64,000 nucleotides of DNA, from NCBI RefSeq assembly GCF_014356525.2, contig NC_052507.1, positions 56,392,347 to 56,456,346 of the forward strand, given 5' to 3'. Shown here piece after piece: positions 37,011 to 48,200 of the stretch. The notes beneath the pieces were generated by a model. The model was given only the letters and a program-made list of their open reading frames with translations. It was not told the origin of the DNA and did no database searches. The stretch comes from Nilaparvata lugens. Taxonomy: Eukaryota; Arthropoda; Insecta; Hemiptera; Delphacidae. Within the stretch, counting starts at the first letter, position 1. Each line of letters starts with the position of its first letter. The position numbers and the translations under genes are program-made.

Positions 37011-37815
37011 TGTGTGATAGTAGATTTTTCTCTCTCGCTTTCAACTCCTCTTTTTTTCCTCTTCTATCTATCCAAGTTTAATCCACTGATTCCTCTTCTT
37101 GTTCATCTCCACTTATTCCATCATTCTTTCTTCATTCATCTCTATCTTCCCACTACTCAATCCTCTTCAACTTCTCTTTCAACTTCGTCTTTTTCTCCTT
37201 CTATAATTTCTCCTCCTATATTCTCTGATGTTTCTTTATTCTCCTTCCTTTCTCCAATATCCCCTCTTCGCTTTTCTCATCTCCATTCTACTTTCATTTC
37301 CTCTATCACTTCTTTTTTCACCATTCCCTTCTTCTCATTATTCAGATTATACTCTCCAATCCTTTCAACCTTCATCGTCTCTCTTGATACACATTCCTTT
37401 CTCGTTTCTTCAAGATTCCTCTCTATCTCTGTTTTTTTCTAATATTTTTTCATCTTTGTGTCCTCATACTCATCCCTCTCCTCTTCTACCTTTCTCTCCA
37501 AATTTCTGCCTTCTTCTCCTCCTCGTACTTTTCCTTCTTCTTATTCTTTCACTCCTCCCTTTCTTCATCTTCCACTACTTGTTTTTCTTTTTCTTCTTTC
37601 TTATCATTTCTTGTCATTCTCTTCATCTACTTTCCCTCCCCATTCCTCATCATCTTCTCCTTCTACATCTTCAACTGTTATTTCTCCTCTTGTTGCTCGT
37701 CTTCTACTCCTCTCCTTCTTCCCCGCCCCTCACTCTCCCACCACCATTTTCTTTTCTTTCTCCGTCTCACCTCTGCCTCCTTCTACTTATCCTCTTACTT
37801 CTCCTTCTCCTGTGG
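37011..37815 (+). repeat. Pyrimidine-rich tract
   Basis: About 800 bases of C/T-rich + strand sequence. Because stops are rare in such sequence, overlapping open frames of 142, 201 and 139 codons occur in two frames. All are Ser/Leu/Phe/Pro-rich, and open frames overlapping in different phases argue that composition, not coding, is the cause. Confidence 0.65.
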
Positions 37816-39035
37816 ACAAGAGGTCCCCAATGATAAGAGAACCCAAATGTTGCATCACTTTTCCATCGATCTATTGATAAAGCCCACATTGTAACAAGGT
37901 CCTCTTTACTTCCCCAATCATAATTTTTTCTCATTATAGACTCAAATTGGAAAAAGGTATCCCCGCATCCACCCCATGATAGTTCTCCACCTGCAAGCTC
38001 CCCTTCAGAAATTGTGTGACAGCCAGACAACACGCATTTTTTCTTGTACATAAATCGCTGTTTTCTCGCTGATAAAATGCCAACATGGTATTTTTCTTGG
38101 CTCCAGAATAGGCCTATTGATCACACGGCTTGTTACTGCCGTAGAGCACGGGAGTCGAGAAGCTATAATCAGGTTTCCATGAGCTTCAATTTCCTCCTTG
38201 TTTCTATTTCATTATTCATATATTCACATCGAATGAAATTGACATATTATTTTCTACTAATTTGAGTAGTTTCGTTGAAGACAATGGTATCCTTTTTACT
38301 GTACAACTGCACTGTCTATCTGAAGCAGATTATTGAGAAAGGTTTTTTCACCATTAACATTGATTGGTAGTTTATTGGTGTGAGATAAAAACGAATTTTT
38401 CGAGAAGTTGAATATGACATATTGTTCATAATATGACTTTTGTAATACTGTGAATATAATAAGAATATAAGTGAATTATACAAGTTATATGAAAAACGTA
38501 CGGATCGTGATAGAATTCATGAAATATAATATTCGGTTTATGATCACTGTTTCTAACAAAATTCAGTATTATTCATTCCGTTAAATATTGTATCATGACT
38601 GTGGTTGGATGCATCGCTCACTAAAGAATTTTCTTGTTCAGACAGGATAGGAATAGTAACTCCTAATAAATTCTTATAATAATTCATTTTCTTGTTCAGA
38701 GAGGATAGAATAATAATTCTTATCTATCCTTTCTGGAATTGTCAGTATGTAACCTTGATGGTTCGATCATATGCAGCATGATTTTAGTCCATAATAAATT
38801 AATGATAATGTTGTAAATCGAATTTTTTTCTCAAGTATTTCACAGATATAAGTGAATGTGACTCTTGTTTTCCAATATGTGTATACTTCTATCCCATACA
38901 AAAACAATCAATAATATTGAACTTTCCTTCCACAATACACGATACATTATTCTTCGGACAAATACAAAATTTATCAAATGACTACACCACCAAAAATGTT
39001 TCCAATTTTTAATTTTTATTTCTCTCTTTTCACAG
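37816..39035. other. Non-coding DNA, no gene recognised
   Basis: AT-rich. A short partial duplication (TTTTCTTGTTCAGA(C/G)AGGATAG) occurs at about 38629 and 38687. No gene is supported. Confidence 0.3.
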
Positions 39036-39086
39036 GTATGTTCAAGAGAATTTCAATCATGTGAGCTAAAGTGAATGAATCATGAT
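39036..39086 (+). other. Exon-like 51-nt sequence, partner of the one at 10.94 kb (candidate)
   Basis: It is preceded by a strong pyrimidine tract and acceptor (TTTCTCTCTTTTCACAG) and followed by a consensus donor (GTAAGTAA). It aligns with 10941-10992: both begin GTATGT-C--GAG-ATTTC-ATCATG. In the matching frame it reads MFKRISIM and then a TGA stop, so as an exon it would terminate that frame, encode in another frame, or be non-coding. The host gene, if any, is not identified. Confidence 0.3.
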
Positions 39087-41094
39087 GTAAGTAATAGAAT
39101 TATCAAATTTATAATCTGAACTCTGAACGGATTTTAGCAATGCTTGTACATTATGCATGTTACATTTACATTTGAAAGTCTCATTCATTTTATATCCAGT
39201 TCCAATTCATTTTGATTCTTTCTATCCACAAAATTCTACAAACAATTCAAATTATAAAATAATTCAATTCTAAGAAACTGTTTATCTATAATTCTCATTC
39301 AGCCTTTTCATCATTACCATCATCACAATCATAACCATCAGCATTTCCAATCGTCATCAAGAGTCTTGAGTATCACCAACACAGTCATCATCATCGTCAT
39401 TCTGAATCATTATCACCATCATCATCATTGACATCAACTCGGGTACCTTTTCGTTTCGCACGTGTAAATTTCAAAGTAATCAAATCATCGTACTTCTGTG
39501 TACAGCCCTGCTCTTCCGAAAACTGACAGAGAAATGTAAATATTTTCCTTTTTTATTCCTGTCCAACATAGCGTTGTTGCTCTGTTTTTTGGTTTTCGTC
39601 GTCCGTTATTTGGATTCTCTCCCTGTTTCCGTTCATCAATCCCTGTAGTAATAGTGGAATGTATCGAATGTACTGGAAACTAATTACTTTCTCGTTTTTC
39701 TATAGCTTTTCACGTTATATTCCTTGCAATATTTCATTTTTTGACAGTATCATTTCATCTATACTCTCGTTTCTTTCATATTTGTTATGCACGTCCCCAT
39801 TCTCCTTTATTAATACCCTTCGATTATTCTCTCCATCATTGTTTTGTTCCCTTACTATTTGATAGTTTGATAATAGTTTTTACTACTATCAGATTATTCT
39901 CGTCACCCTCTTTTCCTATGTAAATTCGAGTATTCATGTGACATGAATGTAATATTGTCATTCCTTCATTGTAACAAAGCTCATAGGAATAGAAATTATT
40001 CCTTTTCTCTATGATAGAAGCACGCATTCAACCAATCTTTTCATCAACTATGCCTGGTTTATTAGAAATTATTTCATATTTTTTGGTTTAGGATATCATG
40101 ACGTAATGTTCATCATATAATATATATATAATATAATAACTCTTATAATAATAATACAAATACTAATAATATAATATATATTGTTACAATGTGGGTGTGA
40201 TTGAAGTTCTAAATTCTATTAGATTTTAGTAGCAGATCACAACGTTGTGTGGTATTCATTTCCAATTTTAATAATTTGAGAAAAATTTTAAACAAAGTAT
40301 AGCCTACATAGACAAATATCAAGAAGATTTTATCAGATACTGGAAGACCTCCAGTCATACTCTGATCATAATTAAATTCATTCTTCCATTCATTTATGAT
40401 GATATACATGATATTCACCTTATACATGAACTCTTACTAGTTATTCATACAATAAGAATGTTATTGGGATAGAAATACAGCCTATCACAAACGATTCCTT
40501 CTTCTCCACATCATTGATGATAATACAGTTCGTGTACAAAAAATAATCAGTATTATCTTCATATTTTTTGCATGATCAGGTCTAGAAGTCGAAATATATA
40601 GAAGAAATCCCGAATGGTTTTACCCTTTGAAATCTTCTACTTGTATTTTTTAAATTTTTTGAATTTTTTCAGTTACAACGTTCTTTTTCCCTTGCTCTTT
40701 GAATCATCAGGTAATCACCACAGATTCAAGCCCACAAGCATAACGTTTATAAAGTCTATGGTATCATACTTGGGCCTTCAACCAACTTAACATCACCGTA
40801 CTATGACTCTCTAGCTTTCTCTTCTTGACATGATCGAATATTCACCTCCCATCATAGATTTCTCCTAGGATTTGAATCCAATTTGCTCTGTATTTTTCTC
40901 TGTGTGGTACTCCTTTTCATGCTTGCTCAAATATACTCCCTTCTCGTTCCATCTCATTCACTCCGTTCATCACACTACCCTTCTCTCACCCTTCCTGTCC
41001 TCTTTCACCTGTTGTAGTGTCATCATCATTCACTCGTTAATGCAGTGGCTTCCCGACAAAAACGAAACCAATCCTGCAGTCAATCAGCCCCATG
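39087..41094. other. Non-coding DNA with simple repeats
   Basis: It has CAT/ATC-rich sequence at 39310-39430 and a TA-rich stretch near 40115-40185. Short pyrimidine-rich patches lie at 39600-39900 and 40800-41030. No gene is supported. Confidence 0.4.
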
Positions 41095-41189
41095 GTGAGA
41101 GGTTCAATCTCAACTATCAGCATTTGTTGAATGGGGAGGGTTGATGTTACATACATGCGGTATGCTGACAGTTTGAAGTGGACTCTACT
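41095..41189 (+). mobile_element. ~90-bp hairpin MITE, copy 9
   Basis: The first of four successive copies. It reads GTGAGAGGTTCAATCTCAAC, TATCAGCATTTGTTGAATGG and closes GGTATGCTGACAGTTTGAAG then TGGACTC. Confidence 0.75.
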
Positions 41190-41269
41190 GAACTCGACCT
41201 CAACCTCACTTCAATGGAATGTTCTCAATTCCAGGTCTGCTTGTTTTTTGGTTTGATCGTTGCTCTACA

Positions 41270-41360
41270 GTGAGATTCGATCCAATCTGTCAGCAATCCT
41301 AGAATATAAACATTCATGCTCTCCGTTCAAACATCACTGACAGCCTGCATGTGAAACTTA
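41270..41360 (-). mobile_element. ~90-bp hairpin MITE, copy 10
   Basis: It reads GTGAGATTCGATCCAATCTG, TCAGCAATCCTAGAATATAA, CATGCTCTCCGTTCAAACAT and CACTGACAGCCTGCATGTGA. The loop orientation is opposite to copy 9. Confidence 0.75.
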
Positions 41361-41373
41361 TCATTTCTGCACA

Positions 41374-41460
41374 ATGAGATTCACATAGAACTGTCATGAT
41401 TCCTCATTTGTATTAAACCAATGATTTCCATTCAACCAATGATGACAGCCAGTGAATCTC
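41374..41460 (-). mobile_element. ~90-bp hairpin MITE, copy 11
   Basis: It reads ATGAGATTCACATAGAACTG, TCATGATTCCTCATTTGTAT, TTCCATTCAACCAATGATGA and CAGCCAGTGAATCTC. It starts 13 bases after copy 10 ends. Confidence 0.75.
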
Positions 41461-41473
41461 TTTGTCGCTCTAC

Positions 41474-41567
41474 AGTGATTTGCAGATGAATCTGTCAGCA
41501 GTCCTTATAAATATAACATAAATGCTCCCCATTCAACCAATTCTGACATGCTGAGGTGAATCTCACC
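41474..41567 (-). mobile_element. ~90-bp hairpin MITE, copy 12
   Basis: It reads AGTGATTTGCAGATGAATCT, GTCAGCAGTCCTTATAAATA, GCTCCCCATTCAACCAATTC and TGACATGCTGAGGTGAATCT. Copies 10 and 12 are preceded by the same GCTCTACAGTGA word, so the junction may have been duplicated along with the hairpin. Confidence 0.75.
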
Positions 41568-42990
41568 TTATTTACCCACTTACTTGGTCCGTAATTGACA
41601 GCAAAAAGTGAAGTAGAATGTATCTCAATTCTGGATCTCACATTGTCATGTTAGATATAATAATCTTTCAACTTCTTCTCTTTTAAGCGTCTACCTTATG
41701 TGGTGAAATATAGTTGTATACACGAAAATAAATACATTAATGTATGTATGTATCTAGGTGTGTAGAGTAAAGTCATGAGCCTAGTTATAACGATTACATT
41801 ATATTTTGATATGCTACAGTGGGATGCGTTGTATACATACCCTTTTAATCCTGTATGTTTTCAACAGCAAGATATTCTTTTAACAGCATTCATGACAAAC
41901 AGAATAAATTCTCATCCTAAATTCTACCATATTTTCTATTTGAATACTATCTCTATATCATGAATTCTGTTTGTATGAGAGGAATGATTCATAATTTGGA
42001 ATAGTGGTATCATTCATGGAGAATGAAAAAGGTTACTTTGTCTCAAACCAGGAGAGAGATGAAAGACAAAATTATTAATTTGTATGAAAATTTTCCCATC
42101 TTATTGATTTTTTCAAAATCCCTTGGGAAAGAAGTAGCATATCATTTTTTATCACACATTCCAACCTCTCATTCTTATTTGAACATTATTTGAATATTTT
42201 GCACTGTCATTACAGCAATAATTGAGTTTGTGTCATCTTTTCTCGACCTTCGATATAAAGTCGGAATTCTGCACTGCTCGTCTCTTCTCAAGTATATCTA
42301 GTTCAATTAACGTTTCATCAGGATTCAGAATTTTGCATTTCAGTATTGCACAAAGGAAATCGTAATCTGAATTTCTATTTTTCAAATATCCATCTATCAT
42401 TCCAAGCTTACTCTGTGTACAATTGCACATCAATATGGAATAAACAATTCTCCAATTTCTTCTTACTTCAATCATATTCTGTATCGGTTAATATCCAATA
42501 TTCTATGTATCTAGAATCTATTCATTCTATATTTGCCAAATTTCTGGAGAGTATGCATGACTTCATGACCAATGGAGTTGAATCATCTGAGTTTGTAGCT
42601 CCCAATCAATCACCAATGTTCAAACGGTATGACAGTTTCCATTTATTGAAAACGTTCCTCAAAGTAGAATGATTCTGATATGCGATAGAATTAATTGTCC
42701 TCTCTGAAATGCATGTGATTCAACTATTCGACAAAGAACTAATTGGATTATTCCTCTTCATATTCCTGCAAATGAACGGTATCCGGTAATCACTGAGAAT
42801 ACCAATTCTGTTACAGAATTGATTAGGTTAGGTTATATCTGTTACAGAAATTGATAAACGATAAAAGCTCTGATGACCTTTCTAGTAAATTCATCGAGCA
42901 GTTCTGCTTTGTTCACACAATGTCAATGATACTATCAAACAGAGAAAGGATGAGTCATGACGAGAGTGAGAATTAACTTCGATTATGTTT
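41568..42990. other. Non-coding DNA, no gene recognised
   Basis: AT-rich with scattered stops. A 108-codon open frame (42346-42672) has no recognisable motif and overlaps an antisense frame. No repeat or RNA gene was recognised. Confidence 0.3.
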
Positions 42991-44640
42991 CTGAAAACAA
43001 CACTAAAGTCTGTCCAAACGGAGAAAAAATCCGCCTATTGTCTGTTGCACAATAACTTTGAATTTGATGTCATTCCGCCTCTGAATAGGCATATTTCTGT
43101 CAACGATGAGCTCTGGGACCGCCCCGGAAATAACTAAGTTTTCAAGAGTAATAAAGTGTGACTGGGAGAGTGGAGAGGAGAGTGAAAGAGTGTGTGATAG
43201 GGAGGAAGAGTAATCTCCAAACACAATCATCGCGTGTATGATTGATTGCTAAGGGGAAGGATGACAGTTTATAATGTGTTTGGGGAGTGACCTTGTAAGT
43301 GGGAAGTCGGAGGAGGGTGGAAGGTACTGGAAGGAGCGAAAGGGTGCAGGGAGGTATAGAGGAGAAGAAGAGGTAATGATAGGTTCGGAAGAGTATCAGG
43401 AGGAAGAACGGATTGGGAACAGCGGAATTAATTTATTATTAAGAGAGAGAAAGAAAGGAAAAGGAACCTGGATGAAAAGGTGGAGAAGATGAAGAAGGAG
43501 GTGGTGGATAAAGAGAAAGATGAGAAAGCACGAAAACATGGATAAGAAAAAAGATGAGAAGGGAGCTCTGTAGAATATGAAGGAGTAGACACAAAATATC
43601 GAGAAACGAGAGGAGGATGAAAAAAAGAAAAAGGACAAAAAGAAATAGTAAATAAGAGGGAACAGAAAGATCACAGAAATGTGAGTCACAGAAGAAGAGG
43701 GAGAGAAAAATACCTGAGAGGATTAGACCATGGAATGACAAAATGGCTGAGACTGGAATGTGTGGAAATATGAGTCAATTCTTGGAGGATAGATACGAGA
43801 TGAATTCAATTCGAGGAATGACTAATTGGAAAGAGAATAGGAATAAGATTTTTCCAAGAATTTCAAGATCAGCAGGAAGAAAGGGAGAAAAAGAAGATTA
43901 AGCAAAAGATGAAGATGAAGATAAAAATAATAAAGAGAATAGGAATAAGATTTTTCCAAGAATTTCAAGATCAGCAGGAAGAAAGTGAGAAAAAGAAGAT
44001 TAAGCAAAAGATGAAGATGAAGATCCAAAGGTCTTGAAGTGGGCTGTAGAATTCAAGAAAGAACGATAAAGTGGAGCAATAAATTGTGAAAAAGAAGGAT
44101 AAATTTGAATTTATAAATGATAAAAAATGACGTCACTGACTTTCTTATTTGATTATGTGACGAAGTTTGAACAGTGATGCCAACTCTACCACTTAACCAC
44201 GAAAAGAAGTTGGAAATCAAGTGTGTACTTGAAATTATATTTTTCATGCATTCATGATTTTTGTTCCCTTATCCTTATAATAACCAGGCTATACCTTTCA
44301 ATTTTTTTCCATAGTATTATTATTGGATGATGATACATTTAAGTTTGTGGAAATCATGAAAATATATAAGTGTGAATATGGTTTAGAAGAGAACGGAATA
44401 GAAAATTATTAAATGGAAAATTGAAAACTGATAGAAAACGAAATGTTAGTAGATGGAGAAAAAGTGAGTATGAAGTGATGTGTGAATCCTAAGAAGTCAA
44501 AAAGTTGAATTCGGACCGAGAAGTAAATGTGAGCGGAAGAATTAGAAGAGCGAAACATGATGAAGGAGAATACAATAACGCAAATTATAAAGAGGAAGAA
44601 GAATAGAGATAACGAGTGGCTGATGTATCAGATGATGGAT
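42991..44640 (+). repeat. Purine-rich tract
   Basis: From about 43140 to 44040, and again around 44380-44610, the + strand is dominated by A and G. Antisense low-complexity open frames (about 100 codons at 43396-43741) come from this bias. A clean tandem duplication is embedded (43830-44024). Confidence 0.6.
43830..44024 (+). repeat. Near-identical tandem duplication, 102-bp period
   Basis: AAAGAGAATAGGAATAAGAT at 43830 recurs at 43932. The two units (ending AAAGATGAAGATGAAGAT) differ at very few positions, suggesting recent slippage or unequal exchange within the purine tract. Confidence 0.9.
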
Positions 44641-44681
44641 GGCTCCTCTGAGAACTTGTGCCTCTCACAAATTTGTTCCGT

Positions 44682-45112
44682 GGTGGGAGGGGGGGGATTG
44701 TGACCACCTTGTACCTCCGATTCTCCCTCAACACTCTGTGAGGCCACATTAGGAAGAAGCAACTGGGAGGGATGATACTGATGTTGAACTGGTGTAACAC
44801 TCACATACATTGTCATGAACGATTTATTCTTTGAAAGCCCTCTTACAGTTGTCACTGAGTTAGTGGCTAGACAGTGACTTGATTCATACATGGAAGAAAC
44901 TCCTATTCTTGAGTGAATGAATGTTTTGTTTGTGCAGCAAATTATTGTCACAAAAAACTGACGTATACGTTGTGATGTACCAATGATTGTACAGTCCTCA
45001 AAATACACAATAAATTCATTCATAGGCTAGTATGAGAACGGAATAATTTCTATCACCGTAAAAACAATACAATCTTATCTGAGGTAGATAGACGACTGTT
45101 ATCTAACTTACA
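44682..45112 (+). mobile_element. Candidate polypurine tract plus LTR of a second LTR retroelement
   Basis: GGTGGGAGGGGGGGA (44682-44697) looks like a polypurine tract. Two bases later comes TGTGACCACC, a TG-type LTR start at 44699. A plausible end in ACTTACA lies at 45112, giving a 414-base LTR with an AATAAA signal at 45009. If correct, this is the 3' end of an element on the + strand, different from the minus-strand Gypsy element next to it. No matching second LTR or coding region was found upstream, so it would be a remnant. Confidence 0.4.
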
Positions 45113-45273
45113 AAGCTGGAAATAAATAAATCTGTAATAGTATACCTTTCAAAAATTTGTCAATGGAAAAAAACGTATATGTTTGTATGTTTATGGATTG
45201 GATCAGTAAAATTATATTTGAAGGTTAGTTTTGAAACAAAAACATAACCCTAAAACAGACCAAGGCTAACTCG

Positions 45274-48200
45274 TTAACAAGTAGCAAATGGATAAGTGCC
45301 AGAACCTCTATGAATGTGGCGGGTATTTCTCCTAACTACATTTCCATTTTCCAATTTGATATTATATGAGCGAGGGTGTTTGTGTTCACCTACAACTTGG
45401 GCATGTACTAATTTATTTTGCTTATCTGGAATAAAAACATTTTCCAATGCTCCATAACTCCTACCCTTCCTAGCACTCTTGTCAAAATAAAATTTTTGCT
45501 TGTCTTGTCTATCCTGCAACTTATTTTTTATTTCCTCACCTGACATTTGCAATTTATTGGGGGCAAAGTAGGGCAGCAACCCATTGAGCTTCCGTTTAAA
45601 CAAAATTTCAGCTGGAGAAGGTAAGCTTTCTGATATTGGTGTATTGCGATACTCCAAGAGAGCCAAATATGGATCCTTATTATTAACACTACTCTTACGC
45701 AACATTTTCTTAACTGTTTGTATATGTCGTTCCACCATTCCATTGGATTGTGGGTAGTGTGGACTGGACAATTCATGATCAAAGCCCCATTTCGATTGAA
45801 AGTCTTTAAATTGCCTACTAGAATACTGTGGACCTCCATCAGAATATAGTATTTTTGGAATGCCATACCTAGCAAAAAATGACTTTAAACCTATGATAGT
45901 AGTTTCACTTGACAAATCCGTTAATTTGAAAAAATCTACAAACTTACTAAAGTAGTCAATTATCAGCAAAAAATTATTATTCTGAAAATGAAACAAATCT
46001 GTGCCCACAACTTGAAATGGAACACTGGGTATTTCTTTAGGAATGAGTGGTTCTTTCCTATTGCTCACTTGAAATTGCAGACATGTGTCACAGTTAGAAA
46101 TCAAATCTTCAATTTGTTTAGACATACCTGGCCAATATAAACATTCTCTGGCACGAGCTTTACATTTATTGATTCCCAAATGGTTGTAATGGATTCTTTC
46201 AAGCATATCCTTTCTCAATGATCTAGGTACAACAACACAATTGTCTTTAAACAGAAGACCGTCATGGAGAAACAAACTATCTTTTAAGCTGTAATAAACT
46301 TTTAAACAATGTGAGGTGTTTTCTTTGGAAGGCCAACCATTAGTTACATATTCTGTAAGTGTTTGTAATTCTTCATCAAGCAGGGTTTCCTGTTGGAATA
46401 GCTGATATTTTTTATCTGTCATAGGTAACTGAATAATTGTGGAGATATGACATTCAATTTCACTGTCAAATGAGTGTTCTTCCACTTCATCAAGAAAGTT
46501 CCTACTCAATGCATCAGCAATGTACAGTTCCTTACCTGGCTTGTAATTGACACTTAAATTATATGGCTGAATACGAATTAACATTCTTTGTAATCTAGCA
46601 GGACACTTATACAATGGTTTTTTAAAAATATATTGAAGTGGCTTATGGTCACTTTCAACAGATACATCTGATTTTCCATAAATATACTGGTGAAACCTTT
46701 CAGTGGCAAAAACTATGGCATATGTTTCTTTTTCAATCTGACTATAATTTTTCTGAGCATCATTCAATGCCTTTGATGCATATGCACACGGCAAATTATC
46801 TTGCATTAGGACAGCAGCTACTCCATCCTTTGAACTATCTACTGAAAGAACAATCGGCTTATTAACATCATAATACCGCAAAACTGGCTTTTTAGACAAA
46901 GCTGATTTGATATCATTGAAACTTCTTTCATGTTCTGGCAACCAACACCAATGACTATCTTTTTTCAGCAATTTCCGCAATTCAGAAGTGAAAGAACTGA
47001 GATTTGGAATAAATTTTGACACATAAGTTACCATACCTAAAAATGTTTGAAGCTGCTTTACGTTAGTTGGTGGTTTCATTTCAACAATAGCTTTTAGTTT
47101 ATCTTCATCAGGTTCTATTCCCTTATCTGTGAATTTATGACCAAGATATATTACTTCATTGATGCAAAACTTACATTTACTCAAGTTAAATCTAACATTT
47201 GCCTTACTTGCTACTTCTAACACTCTGCCAAGAGTTTCCATATGTTGTTCCATTGTATCTGACCATATAACTAAATCATCAACGTAAATACCTACATTAT
47301 CAATGTGACCAAAAATTTCAGCAAAACATCTATTAAATACTTCTGGTGCAGAACACAACCCATATGGTAATTTCAAATAGCAATACCTTCCATATGGTGT
47401 ATTAAATGTTGTGTATTTAGAGCTATCATCAGTCAATTTTACTTGATAGAAAGCTGAGCTTGCATCTAATGTGCTGAAGATTTTTGCTCCATTCATTTTT
47501 GCACTAATTTCATCAAAAGTTGGCATTCTGTAGTGCTCTCGTAAAATACAAGTATTTAAATGCTGTGGATCAATACAAAGTCTTAACCCATTAGGCTTTT
47601 TAACTATGACAAGGGAACTCACAAATTCTGTTGGTTCATGTACTTTTTTAATTACATTAGCATTTTCCAACTTATCTAATTCTTGTTTTAATTGATCCAT
47701 GTAAACAAATGGAACTTTCCTTGGACCTTCAATTTTACCTACAGCACCCGGTTTCAGCTGTATCTTATATTCAAAATTATTAATGGTATTGTATTCACTT
47801 GAAAAAACGTCAATGTACTTACTAACTACTTCGTTGCATTTTTCATTACTGATGTTTTGGACTAATCCTACTTGCTTATGTAGATTGTATTTATCAATAG
47901 TGACCCACCCTAGTACAATTGGTGTGTTTTTATTACAGTTTGCAACTTCAAATTCAATATTACATTTACCAACGTTTGGAATGTGACAATCTAGGTTACA
48001 TTTACCGACAACATGTATAGCTGAACCATTGAAATTAGTCAAGGAAGAAGTTGATGCAATTAATTTGACTGGCAAATTTAGCGATTGGAATACACACAAG
48101 GGCATGACATTGACGTCAGCACCAGTATCCAATTTTGCACTCAATTGAGAATCGTTTACAGAAAAATCAATATGCCATCTATTGTGATTGATTCCACGAT

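Noticed and set aside
37014..37877. Overlapping open frames of 142, 201 and 139 codons
   Set aside because: They overlap in different phases of the same C/T-rich tract, so composition rather than coding explains them.
44628..45023. 131-codon minus-strand open frame
   Set aside because: It covers the candidate polypurine tract and LTR and has no recognisable domain.
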